64,000 bases of DNA from Dioszegia crocea (Eukaryota > Basidiomycota > Tremellomycetes > Tremellales > Bulleribasidiaceae). The position numbers and the translations under genes were made by a program. The notes under the pieces were generated by a model. That model worked only from the letters and a program-made list of their open reading frames with translations, made no database searches and was not told the DNA's origin. Of the stretch, positions 33,758-47,006 are shown piece by piece; position 1 is the first letter of the stretch, and each line of letters opens with the position of its first letter. Location of the stretch: positions 310,001 to 374,000 of the forward strand of contig BCKK01000005.1 in the NCBI GenBank assembly GCA_001600615.1. Direction: 5' to 3'.

Positions 33758-35162
33758 TCCTTTATGAATCTGTTTTCATCTGAGAATACGCCGCAAACAG
33801 TCGAACTCACTGTTGTACCGCTATCGAACTATGACTAGCATAGTGATGTTGCATAATCTAGTCAAATCCAAGTTCTCGTACGGCCGATAAACGATCAGGT
33901 AGATGACATTACGTCACCACCACATTCCTTCTGCGTACATTGAAGCTTGAGGCTTGAACTCATGCGTTTGTCACTCCTATGGTAGACTGACTGAACAGCC
34001 CCCGCGGCGATGTCTGACTAAAAAGAGTCGAAAGACGAGGCCTTTCGACCTCAGTTGGCCCTCTTTCAGTCGTGTTCGCCCTCGAAGATCGCGCCAAATT
34101 AAGCCATCAAGATGGAGAGCGTATGCCGCCGCGTCCTCTGCAATCGCCTCCTGGCCACACTACCACGGCACAGTGTGATATTGATGCGGAGATACACAGG
34201 CCGAAGCCGCTATCACAGCCGTGTCTGGAGGTAAGTTCTCGTTCATCTGGCGGCCCAGTCTAAACCTGCTCTACCGAGAAGACGTTACGAGTCGGGAGGG
34301 CGGAGATGCGGGGCTACATGATCGAGCCGAGACTAAGCTAATGCGGATCAGGTACCAATACCGCGCGAATGCTACCTACGACTCTGCTTTCCCTACTAGT
34401 CATCTCTACCCGTTCGGAACTCCTCATGGTCACCTTTGACGGATCTTTCAAACGAAGACCTGGAAGAACAGAAGTCGGTAGGGCCATATCTTGAGCGGCG
34501 GGGGTGCTAGGCCTACAGCGACGACCATCAGTTTATCGATCTGGACGCAGGCTGATCCAGGAGGCTGGAGCTGCTCGTTGGGAATGAGGAGTGATTTCTC
34601 GGATGATCAGAGGTGAGCTTTTTCCCTATGGATACTGGTCACGGGTCAGAGGGACAGAGGAGCTTTCAAAAACGGGCGAGGACCAAGGTGCCAAGGAACC
34701 TGATCAGTCGCATCGGTGAATTGTGTTGTCTCGAAATGCGTTGAGAAGGGACAGGCGGATTACGCTCACATGGCGGAGGTGCGCTCGGGTCAGCATTTCG
34801 AGGCTGATGTCCAGGACGCTGATCTCCCTCTGCGTCCACATCCGATCTCTACGGCCGCTCCCTCCTCGTAACCGTCACCGACACCATCAAAACCTCTTGG
34901 CGAGAGTTGTCGCCGTTGTCCTCAGGATGGCCTGATCAAGGGTTGGCCGAGGGGAGAGGGGGAGGTCTGCTGGTAGGGACGATGCCGTTGCGCAGGTGCG
35001 GGGATGTGCTGACTCTTGCCCGCTGAAGCGACATGGAAGAGGATCAGACCAGGACTAAGCGCGGTATACAACTCGATTCCGATACAACTTCACACTGCTT
35101 TTCGAGATTACAGTTCCAACTTCCTCACAGTATACATTATATCATTCTATGCTAAGGCCTGA
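33758..35162. other. long non-coding stretch inside the carbohydrate cluster, possibly decayed gene material
   Basis: About 1.4 kb between the BNR_4 stop (+) and the GH29 stop (-). It contains short protein-like pieces and isolated splice-like words (for example GGAGGTAAGTTC near 34211) but no frame longer than about 75 codons and no recognisable domain. It may be the remains of a further cluster gene; I cannot identify one. Confidence 0.3.
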
Positions 35163-38138
35163 TCATAACTCATCCCGAATGTGACCTGTTCCTGCAGCGT
35201 ACTCCACTCGGAAGACCCACGCTAGGGCGTCCTCCTGTGTCGCTCCGACCTTTAGATTCAAGCTTCTGGGACCATCACGACTCCATTTGACAGCAACAGG
35301 CCCCGAGCTGCTCAACAGCATGATCTTGTCCCCCTCCATGATTGGCAAAAGCGAGGGAATGGTCCAGTCGTGCGAAGGCTGGGAGAGCGTGATGATGTAG
35401 AAGTGTTCGTTTGTCCGAGTGAAGCGGAGCCGTAGGCCATCCCGTTCGATTTCAGGCGCCAGGGCGAACGGTCGTGTATCGTAGATTGCTTCACCATACA
35501 GTTCAAGCCACTTGCCCGCTTCGAGAAGGGGCTCGGTCATGGCGGGACCGATGACGCCAGAGCTGTCTGGGCCGATGTTCAACAGGAAGTTGCCTCCTTT
35601 GGCCACCTGCGACCAGTCAGCAGACCCCAAAGCTGCCAGTCTCGACCGAGAACTCACGATATCGACAAGAGTGTGAATGATGTCGGTCGCGTTTCGGTAC
35701 TCGTCTGGCCGAGTAGCTTTGTTGTACCCAAAACCTGCGAGTCAGCGGCGATCTGACATCGATCGGGAATACGCACTGTGAGGGTCCATGCCCATGTTGC
35801 TCTCCCAGGGCGTCTTTTGGACTAGATCGAAGGTTGTCATCTCTGGCGTGTCAAAGTCTCCAGCAATTCCACAGCCTGACAGTCGTCAGCCTTACACACA
35901 TAGCTAGAACGGCGGACTGACGGTTGTTGATGGCCACCTGTCTCCCTTCCCGCGCAGCCGTCGAGAACCACTCTGCCGCGAAGCTATACGTTCTATTCTC
36001 GAGACCAATCTTGGGCGTCAGCATAGAGATCTGCATTGAAGGTGAATACTCACGTCGCACCACATGAGATCGGTACCATAATCGAAAGCTAGAATCCTGT
36101 CATATCAGCCAACATCACGAGACCCTGACTCACCTCATCTGCTCTTTCTGCACCTCCTCCAAGTAGTCGTCTACCGGAACATAGCCGGTATACGGCTCCG
36201 TTCGATCGGGATGATAGGGGTCATGAGCCAGCCCTCCGGGCTATCACAGTCAGCACCTGCTTTCGACAGTGGTGAAGGGAACTCACAAACAACACCTTGC
36301 CATGCTTTTGGTAGTCCGGATGAAACCACTCGGGCATGCTGAAGTAGGTACCACGTTTCAACTCTGGCCTCTCGGCTTTCGAGGCGTCCATCAACTCCCG
36401 CAAGAAGTCTCGCTTTGGGTCTAGTTTGACACTCGACCTATCAGACGTTTTGCCGGTGTCGAAGAGGGCGTAGCCGTCATGGTGCTTCGTGGTGAGTGCG
36501 AAGTATTTAGCGCCCGAGCGAGCAATCACATCGACCCAGTCGGAAGCGTTGAACTTCTCGCCGAGGAAGTGGGGGAAGAAATCGTCGTACACAAAGTCGG
36601 CGCCGTATCGATCGAGATGATATTGATGAGCTAGTCGCATTAGCGTCTTCTTTCATATCGGAGTGAGTCACTTACTCGTTCCCTCGGGACCCTCTTCGTG
36701 CAACCACCAATCGTACCATTCCGCATACTTGCCCTCATCGGTCCAAGCGGGAACACTGTACGGACCCCAATGTATAAAGATCTGACAAAGTTAGCTGGTA
36801 TTCTCCACTTTCAAGGTCAGAAGTTGACTCACACCAAATTTGGCGCCAGACCACCAATCTGGAGCACTGTGCTGCTCAATGTCCTCCGCCGTCTCGGTCC
36901 ACTTAAGCCAGTCATGCACTACCCCTGCTCCTGCCACTGCCACTGAGACTCGCCAGGTCTCATCTGCGCCCAGTACGACGCTTGTTCCGTCAAAGGTGGC
37001 TGACTTCGATTTGGGGCGGATCAAGACGTTGACAGTGACCTCGTCACCAGGCATCAAGCGAGTGAGCGAGCCCGCCGATATGATGTCGATACCTGAGCTC
37101 TCGAGGCCAATCGACAATCTCGAGTTTAGCCATAGGGCGCTTTCGGCATATCGTGTCGGCGCGTAGGGGTTGATAAGAGTGACTCGAACCACTTGACATC
37201 GTTGACCAGAGTGGTCCTCCCAGCTACGTGTCGCCTCGACGCTTTTGACGTGTACTTTGTCTCGGATACTCGGCGGCGAGGCTTGGTCGGAGGCGGGGAC
37301 GATGGAGAGAGCAAAGATGTGGGCAGCGTTCCAGTCATTGGCTGGCGGAGGTGGAAGTCGAACGTATGCGAGTTTCACCTGCGATGCCGTTGGGGGAACA
37401 GGGATCTCGGCATGGAAGAGGTGCGAGACGTTGTAGTTTCGGTCGCCCGGTCCGTCGAAGTGGTATGGTGCTCGCAAGGGCGACTTATTGGTCCCATGAA
37501 TGGCAAACCTGCGCGGTCGGTGAATGATGCTTATTCACCTTTAGCCTGAGCTGACGTACCAGTTCCGGACTAGAATGCCTACTTCGACCTCGGACTTGTC
37601 CTCAAATACAAGTCCAAATATCTGATGACTCTCGCCGCGAAGGAAGCCTGATTTGTCAGTGGTGACATAGTCGGACTTACCCAAGGCATCATCACCAGTC
37701 AGGATGAGGTGCACGCTGGAAGCTGAAAGTGGTAATCCCACGTCAATCAACTTGGGTTTCAGCGTAAGTCCTCTCACTGCCCACATACCTGTTGGTCGGC
37801 CTTCACATTGTCATAAGTGGCGTTATAATCGGGCATGTGAAACTGCTCAGCTCAGCTTTGGTCCTGTCGGGACCCGATTCACATACCGTCACGCCTTCAT
37901 GCTTCCATTGACCTGGAGGCAAGAAAGAGGCCGGGAATGTCGAGCCATTCTTCATGCCAATTCCATCATTTTCTCCAGCCTGCGAGGTTGCCTTGTTGTT
38001 GAGATAGGGTGTCAGAGAGACATGTCGAGCGCCCAAGTCCGGCCCGTGGTCGACAGTGAACGGCTGCTGGGTGGCCGCGAGAGCGATCTGTGCACCGAGC
38101 AGAACGCTCAGCGCCAATTTCGAGATTGTCATTACCAT
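35163..38138 (-). CDS. secreted GH29 alpha-L-fucosidase
   Basis: A predicted extracellular retaining exo-fucosidase. The start at 38138 gives a signal peptide (MVMTISKLALSVLLGAQIAL). About 350 residues of beta-rich N-terminal sequence with N-glycosylation sites precede the catalytic barrel; this is longer than in minimal GH29 enzymes. The barrel begins WWSGAKFG and, across an intron at about 36782-36835, IFIHWGPYSVPAWTDEG. It continues with YFALTTKHHDGYALFDT and, near 36095-36045, the nucleophile strand DYGTDLMWCDVSIGLENR, in which the Asp of WCD is the expected catalytic residue. GNFLLNIGPDSSGVIGP and a C-terminal beta domain follow. More than ten short introns. It is head-to-head with the sugar transporter at 38695, over a promoter with three CCCCAC sites. 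Confidence 0.9.
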
Positions 38139-38694
38139 TGTTGGCAGTTGGAATCAGGAGGATAACTTTGCATAACCAGACAACTACTGCCCCACCCACT
38201 CGGGGCCTTACCCCACCCAACCCCACCCTACGGCCAGTTAGTTCAGCGGTCCGGGCGGCGCGGCGGTCCGCAATCGGTCTCGGTCTTCGGCCTCCGCTTT
38301 CTTCGGCTCCGAAGAGCGGAATGTCAATTGTGCCGCGATAAATCCGAGACCAAGTGGAGCTGCATGAGGTGTCATGTGAGGTATTGATCTAAATTAAGCT
38401 TATTAACCTCGTCCCAACCAATTCCCAACGGAATTCTTGCAGCTCGGTAACGGACGAAGTAATATGCCATCTGACTTGAAGGGGTAATCACACTCCGGAA
38501 GCCAAAGGAGGGCTGCCAATCGTCAGATTTCGGTATGATTGCTCGCCGAATTCCGCGGAGAATAGACACGCGACGGATGAGATACTCGTGCTATAGAAGA
38601 GCCAGCGGGGTTGTTGTGGTGCCCCTTCATCTCACATCGGGTCCCCATCCTTCCCCCTGCTTTACTCCATCACCACCTCCACGCTACACACACG
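38139..38694. promoter_or_regulatory. shared divergent promoter of GH29 and sugar transporter genes with clustered CCCCAC sites
   Basis: Three CCCCAC words (GTGGGG on the other strand, fitting the CreA/Mig1 consensus) lie at 38190-38195, 38211-38216 and 38221-38226, within 37 bp of each other, close to the GH29 start. A CT-rich leader precedes the transporter ATG. The arrangement mirrors the GH79/BNR_4 promoter. Confidence 0.45.
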
Positions 38695-40893
38695 ATGGCA
38701 ACTACACAGCTGAGCGACACTCACAAGGCCGACATCGAGCATGTCGCCCGAAAGGAAGATGACATCGGTCCGGCGATTCAGATGAAGTCGTCCATGGACA
38801 AGATCCCCGTATTCAAAGCTCTAGTCAAGTACAAGAGGGTGGCCATGTGGGCAATGCTCGCTGCCTTCAGTGCTAGTCTGGATGGTTACCGTGGGTCTCA
38901 TTCACGTTGGGCGATGGTCAAGCTGACATATTGGCAGAAATCAACTTGAACGGATCCATCATCGTCAACACCGGTTTCATCAAAGCCCTCTTTGGCCCCG
39001 ACGCCACATCTTCACCCGCCAAGTACGTGTCGGCCTGGGGCGGCATCCAATCCGCCGGTCAAGTCGTCGGCCAGATGGGCATGCCTATCCTCAACGACAG
39101 GTTCGGTCGCAAGGTCGGCTTGTACAGTCTTTGGCTGGTCTTGGTACTCGTGAGTCCTTTTCAGTGTCAAGCTTGACAAGTGTCTGGGGATGGAGACAGG
39201 CTTCGGAGGGAATTTTGGCGCATGCCGGCACGCGCCTTTCTACTTTTGCCACCCACTCCATATCATACTTTCCATCGTGTCTCTAGTCTTCAGATCTCCT
39301 CTAGCTGACAGCGGGATGCTTGCTAATACGCACCTATAGAGTATTGCAGTCGAATCCAACGTCCACCATTGGTACGAATGGCTGGTCGCCAAACTCTTCA
39401 GTGGTATCGGAGTTGGCATGCTCCAGGCCACCATGCCCCTCTACATCGCCGAACAAGCTCCGAATCAGCTCCGCGGGTTTCTCATCAACGCCTACTCCTT
39501 CTGGTTCGTTGTTGGACAGCTCCTTGCCCCCGTCGCCCTCGACAGTCTGAATCGGACGCATCCCGAAAAGTACGATGTGGCAATTGTGAGTCACTGGCAA
39601 ATACGCATCCTGCAAGAGTTAGCTGATGGTCGCAGTGGACACAGTGGGGTCCTATTGGTCTCATGATCATCATCTTCGTCCTCTTACCTGAATCACCTTG
39701 TAAATTGACATTGAAATGGCTTATAGGAGGAAGCTCATTCTCGCAGGGTGGCTCGTTTCCAAGGGCCGAGATGACGCGGCACGTAAAGTTTTGCAGAAAT
39801 CGTTCCAAGGTGTAGACGATTACGATGTCGAAGAGGCTATCGTGAGTAAAAGGGCCATCAATGAGTGAGAGATTGAGCTGATCACCGCAGGGCATCATGA
39901 GGGCTACGATCGACCAAGAGATCCATGAATCTGCGAAGCAGAAGGCTATCCCGCTGCTCGATACTTTCCGAGGCACGGATGGTCGTCGAATGCTGATTGC
40001 ACTTTGGCCAAAGTAAGTCTCTGCCACTGCTGTGAGTCTCGAACTGACGTCCAGGTTCATCCAGACCTGGGTCGGACTTTCAATCTTCAACACCTATGCC
40101 ACATACTTCTGTAAGTACAAATGGCTCATTGTCAGCCGTTTGTGGTCGCTGACTTGGCATAGTCTCTCTGGCCGGGAATGCGAATCCCTTCTTGGTCACC
40201 GTCATTCTTGCATGCTGTCAACTCGTCGCTGTCGTCGTCGTCGCGTTCACTACCGACAAGTTTGGTCGTCGTCCCTTGACACTCTACCCGTACATGATCA
40301 CCGTTGTTGCCGTCTACGGTCTCGGCATCATCGGCTGCTTCGACTATGCCAGTCCCACGCTAGGCTCTTTGCTCGTGAGTCAAGTCAACACCGAGCCGAG
40401 TCGCTTGCTAATCATCAGGTGTTCTTTGCTTGCGTCGCCACATTCACCACCACGGGTGCATCAGCTATCGGCTACGCATACATCGCCGAGATCCCATCCC
40501 AGCGCTTCCGAGCTCGTGTCGCCGCTTGGGGTCTAGGTCTTCCCAACGCTATCGTGAGTCTTTCATCATCTACACACTATCTCAGAACGGATCCTGACAT
40601 CTCATCAGGTCGGCATCCCCATCTCTTTCCTGACACCAATCATGCTCAAGGGCCCCAACAGCGACGGCGGTTGGAAAGTCCAGACCGCCTTCTTCTTCGC
40701 TGGCACTGGCACCATCGCCGTGGCCATCGGATGGTTCCTCTTGCCCGAAGTTGCCCGACGATCCCCGGCGGAGATTGACGAGATGTTCGCCAAGAAGGTG
40801 CCGTCTCGCAAGTTCAAGGGCTATGTCACCGAGGTCGAGAAAAACTTGGACGCGAAGGAGGCGAGCGATGCTGCGATCAGTGCGAAACTCTGA
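38695..40893 (+). CDS. MFS sugar transporter, sugar porter family
   Basis: A plasma-membrane sugar:proton symporter with 12 predicted helices. The cytosolic N-terminus (MATTQLSDTHKADIEHVARK) leads to helix 1 (AMWAMLAAFSASLDGYQINL). The family signatures are present: DRFGRKVG after helix 2, LFSGIGVGMLQATMPLYIAE with NQLRGF, PESPWWLVSKGRDDAA (across an intron at about 39702-39749), DKFGRRPLTLYPY between helices 8 and 9, GYAYIAEIPSQRFRARVAAW, and LPEVARRSPAEIDEMF at the end. About nine introns; the one at 39150-39339 is 190 nt, several times the local norm. The sequence is closest in feel to the fungal maltose/oligosaccharide-type porters, so the substrate could be a disaccharide. Divergence from the fucosidase gene suggests uptake of sugars released by this cluster. 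Confidence 0.88.
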
Positions 40894-41293
40894 TTGGGTA
40901 GGCCGTTCTGTATAAGGGTGCCTGTTTTATCTAGCAATGTGATAGTCGGATGTATCTGTTCAGAAGTCACGGCGTTTCTCGCTACAGCGTCAGGCTTAGT
41001 GGTGTCAATTGTCAACATCCATCGTGGTATTCGTCTCACCAACCTCCAGCCCCAGCCTTGTTTGACTCACCACCCGTGCCTTCCCCCCACCTTCATCAGT
41101 CTATGTACCAAGCAGAGGCTCTCTCTGCTCTTGCATTATCATTGATCAATGTTTGGCGTGGTTCCGGACGTTTGCATAAATTACACGTCACACGTCACAT
41201 CGTGTCGCAAGTGGAGGTGAAAGCAATTGACTCGACTGCAGCGAATATATATTGAATATCCACCCCCATCCTCAGTCCCAATCATAATTCACA
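40894..41293 (+). promoter_or_regulatory. LEU4 promoter with two Gcn4-type sites and a TATA box
   Basis: TGACTCA at 41063-41069 (full Gcn4 consensus) and TGACTC at 41228-41233. A TATATATT run begins at about 41246, some 48 bp before the ATG at 41294. The 5' part holds the 3' flank of the transporter gene. Confidence 0.5.
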
Positions 41294-43484
<2,191 letters not shown>

Positions 43485-43770
43485 GCGAAGTTGTATTGTT
43501 GAGGAAGTCGGAAATAAAACACCTCGGCAATGTTGATATGCATCATATAGCTACTCTGGCTGTGGTCTCCAAGGTCCATTGCCAGCTCGCTGTCACTCCA
43601 TCCACCCCCATGTGGTAGAGGTATGTGGAGAACGGGAACAAATGAGCCAAGCTTGCAACAGCCGATGACGCCGCGGCCGAGGCGCCGAGTGGGCCGAGAT
43701 TCTGAATTCTTCAGTCGGTAGCTTCTATCCTCTGTACATATAAACAAATCTTACAACGATACCAGGCAGT

Positions 43771-44664
43771 ATGGTCTGGCGTACGAACCTGATCACGGTT
43801 TCGATCTGCTTCCTGCTAGGTGCGCTTCAATCATCCGGCGGAAGAGCCGCGTGCTAATTGGCCAGGAACGACCTTCACCCACTGGATAGCAGATCACAAT
43901 GTCCTCTGGCGATCACCCGTCACTGAGGAAGCTTTGATAACGTCTATATCATACTACTCGATATTATCGACAGCGCCACATGGGCTGGGATGGGCATATA
44001 TAGCTGTCGGACTGGTGGCGTTATTGAGTACAGCAGGGAGGGTGTTCAAGGTGATGGGGACTGGTAGGGGTGAGGTAGTATTCGATGGCGGCAGTACAGG
44101 TGAGTCTGGCACATTCGTGGACTGGAATCCTGTCAAGAAATACACCTGACGAGGGCAGTTCTGCTAGCGGCACTGACCTACACTCAGTTGAGCGAGGTAT
44201 TCCCAGGTAAGTCCTACCGCCGGCTCCACGTCCTCGATACTGACTACACAGCAATCCTTCTATTCCCTACCCCTCTCCCCGCCAAGTTAACTTCATCCCC
44301 CATCTTTCCGGTTCTCTCCGGCGCCGCTCGCGAACTCGCAAGCGACAACATCAAGACTGCTGTCATGCTCACTGGTGTGATGCTGCTTCAGGCAAGTCAC
44401 ATTTGCAGCTAATTGCTGACTAGTCAGGCCGGTAGATACTACTCCAAGCGCCCAAGTCGCTCTCTTGAACCTATATCGATAGCCTCCACCCCTCCACGCA
44501 CCGATGACGAGCTTTCAGATGCCCCCAAGGCGCCGCATTCACCTATTGCTGGGCGCGCGGCAACTCCCTTCAGGGAATTGACAGAGGCAGAGGCGATGGA
44601 GATGAGGCATTTGGAGCAGCCTGTTCTGGGGTCAGGGCTGGGTACGAGGACCAAGAAGAGATGA
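43771..44664 (+). CDS. SHR3: Shr3-like ER packaging chaperone for amino acid permeases
   Basis: An ER membrane protein expected to help fold and package amino acid permeases. Exon 1 (MVWRTNLITVSICFLLG) is spliced to TTFTHWIADHNVLWRSP. Four hydrophobic segments follow the Shr3 layout: the N-terminal span, LGWAYIAVGLVALLSTAGRV, STVLLAALTYTQLSEVFPAI (across short introns) and IKTAVMLTGVMLLQAGRYY. The cytosolic tail is Ser/Pro-rich and ends GTRTKKR, a dibasic pattern compatible with ER retention. The assignment uses the loop ISYYSILSTAPHG between helices 1 and 2 and the overall length; sequence similarity to the yeast protein is modest. It converges on HIS3 with 70 bp between stops. Confidence 0.7.
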
Positions 44665-44734
44665 GCTGGCTGGAGTAAAAGAAAATGTCCGCCTTCTGTA
44701 GCAGTGCATATAATTGTTCTACAATGTCTCAGAT

Positions 44735-45510
44735 CTAGATGGCAAGAACACCTTTGGTGCTCGGTACATCGTCTCCGCCTGTGCGAGTGATGGCCATGCG
44801 TATTGCGAGGGCAAGAGCTTTGAATGCTGATTCGGCACTAAAGTATCAGCTACAAGGCCGGGAAGGTCGGGAGTACGCACATGTGATGGTTGTTTTCGCC
44901 TCTGATGAGGTCGACGTGAAGCGTCACGCCCGCTTCGAAAGCGAAAGATTGGAGCAGGTGAGAGACCATCTCTGTGGACACTGCGAGTCAGTCCTGCCGG
45001 GCTTGAAAGACTTACAATCTCCGACCTTCTCCCTGGTGAAGGGCAAGTTGCAGACGAAATATGGTCTCGATGAAATGTCAATCACAGCTCGGGATAGTGA
45101 CTGGGTTTCAGTATGACTCCACAATCCCAACCTGGACTCACTTCGTCCAAAGGTGCGTAAGCGAACCCATATCGCTTAATCCCCCTTCGTTCGCCGAGAG
45201 CCTTCTTGAAGGCAGCTCCAAGGGCCAATGCACAATCCTCCGCTGTGTGATGATCGTCAATGTGTAGATCACCTTTACAGTTGAGTGTCAAAGACATGCC
45301 ACCGTGCTTTGCGAGAGCGGTGAACATCTGCGCGTAATCAGCGTGTGTTGTACATCAGCTTGTCGGCACACGTACATGGTCCAAGAACCCAAGACCGGTG
45401 CTGACTTCGATAACTTGCTTGCCAGCCGCGGAATCATGATCCAGGTTGATAGTGCAGGAGATCTCCGTCTCACTCGTCTTTCTCTCTACTGTAGCTGTGC
45501 GTGCGGACAT
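44735..45510 (-). CDS. HIS3: imidazoleglycerol-phosphate dehydratase
   Basis: Dehydrates imidazole glycerol phosphate in histidine synthesis. Start ATG 45510 ([19 protein letters not shown]). Four exons, with introns at about 45372-45330, 45115-45072 and 45018-44975. Family motifs are intact: [33 protein letters not shown] (Mn-binding His cluster), [14 protein letters not shown] joined to [52 protein letters not shown] (second His cluster) and the end [12 protein letters not shown]. Length is normal for the monofunctional fungal enzyme. A TGACTC on the coding strand at 45562-45557 lies about 50 bp before the start, matching Gcn4 control. Confidence 0.95.
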
Positions 45511-45866
45511 GATGGCGATGGGGACTCAAGTCTGGGTTGATGGATAGATGTGATACGAGTCAAAAAGTTGGCCAAGGTGGAGGTGATTGGGATTTGGGAT
45601 GCCGTAAGTGAAGCGCCACATCCAACCATCGCGTGTAGATTGCAGCAGGTCGTCGACTGCCCCATTGCCCAGCTTCTGCTGCGTACGCATGGAAACATGA
45701 ACCCAAAGATCCCATCATAGTACTCTATGAAAAGAATTTTAACTACACCAGCCCCGACATTTTGCTCTACTTTTTACTACCCCGTGATTGTCCCCTGCAG
45801 CAGACCTAAATTCTGGGGGATCAGCAAACAACCTTTGACTGAAGACAACACACATACCTCGCTCAT
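45511..45866 (-). promoter_or_regulatory. HIS3 promoter and dehydratase 3' flank
   Basis: A 356-bp spacer between two tandem minus-strand genes. It has a TGACTC (minus strand) at 45562-45557. No other gene. Confidence 0.4.
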
Positions 45867-47006
45867 TTACTCCACAACGACCACACCGTCGACGACGACC
45901 TGCCCATATCCCTTGCCATACTTCTCCCTGAACCCCTTGATGTCATTCTCGTCCACCCTACTACCCCCACAGATGACCACGATGACGTTCAACTTCTTGG
46001 GCAGTCCCTTCTCCTTGATCATATGTTCAAGCGCCTGGGGATGGAGGACGGGGATGACGGCAGCGCCGGTGGACAATTCGATGGGCTGGCCGAGCTCATC
46101 TGTAGCTTGCCATGCCGCCGCGCCGCACTGGGCATCGTCCGCGCGCACCGAGCTGAGGTAGGGCGCGTCTTTGCCTATAGTCGCGCCGGTTGTCTCTGGA
46201 GATGCTCCAATGACAGAGCCGGTCCGAGCGTACTGCCTAGCATCGTCGATAGCGATGGTAGAGCACATGATGCAGTTTAGGCTGAGGGCAAGGGAAGTGT
46301 TGGGGGCATCGACGTATTCGTGGTCCGTCTCGAGACTGAGTCCCCAGGGATCTCCACCGATACAGGAGACGCCGACGACGTGGGTAGGGCGCCTTCCATC
46401 CGCCGCCGCTCGTTCGCCTAGACCAGTCATCATTCCCCTAATGAATCCTCCTCCGCCTACCGCTGACGAGATGAGATCCGGCCTGTCCGTGGGGTTCTCC
46501 AACCCTGCCTCCTTCATGGCGTCTTCCAGCTGGTCGTAGATCTCGTCAATGATGGAGACGTGACCTCGGACGACGTCCTCGCCTTCGAATGGGTGGACGT
46601 AGTGGGCATCCGGATCCGCCGCGGCGCAGTCCCGAGCGTTCCCATCGACGACTTCCCATCCCGCCTTGGCAACGTTGACGGTTGCACCGTAGTCTTGCAT
46701 ACGCTTGACGATAGATGGCTGAGTCCGGTCGTGGACGAAAACGGTACACTTTACGCCGAGCTTCTGCGCGCAGAGCGAAGCGGCTAGTCCAGCGTTTCCG
46801 CCGGAAGCCACGACGAGATGGGCATTCGGTCCGAGACGCTTAGCAGCCGCCCAGCAGGCCCGTCCGATACCTCGAGCTTTGAATGAGCCCGAGATCTGTT
46901 TAGTCTCAAGTTTGAGGAAGACATTGTGGCCGGAGTGGGCAGAGAGGGTGGGGGAGTAGGTGAGGGGGGTGACGATGTGGAGTGGGTCGTATTGGTCGGG
47001 AATCAT
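45867..47006 (-). CDS. CHA1: PLP-dependent L-serine/L-threonine dehydratase, intronless
   Basis: Deaminates serine or threonine to pyruvate or 2-oxobutyrate, the latter feeding isoleucine synthesis. A single 379-codon frame. The fold-type II motifs are present: KQISGSFKARGIG with the PLP lysine at about residue 43, HLVVASGGNAGLAASLCAQK (phosphate-binding loop is separate), and SSAVGGGGFIRGMM (Gly-rich PLP phosphate clamp). The C-terminus ends NVIVVICGGSRVDENDIKGF. It lacks the ACT regulatory domains of biosynthetic threonine deaminase, so a catabolic CHA1-type role fits better. It is unusual here in having no intron in 1.14 kb while its neighbours have many. A TGACTCA lies in the shared upstream spacer at 47320. 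Confidence 0.88.
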   Translation of the reverse strand: MIPDQYDPLHIVTPLTYSPTLSAHSGHNVFLKLETKQISGSFKARGIGRACWAAAKRLGPNAHLVVASGGNAGLAASLCAQKLGVKCTVFVHDRTQPSIVKRMQDYGATVNVAKAGWEVVDGNARDCAAADPDAHYVHPFEGEDVVRGHVSIIDEIYDQLEDAMKEAGLENPTDRPDLISSAVGGGGFIRGMMTGLGERAAADGRRPTHVVGVSCIGGDPWGLSLETDHEYVDAPNTSLALSLNCIMCSTIAIDDARQYARTGSVIGASPETTGATIGKDAPYLSSVRADDAQCGAAAWQATDELGQPIELSTGAAVIPVLHPQALEHMIKEKGLPKKLNVIVVICGGSRVDENDIKGFREKYGKGYGQVVVDGVVVVE

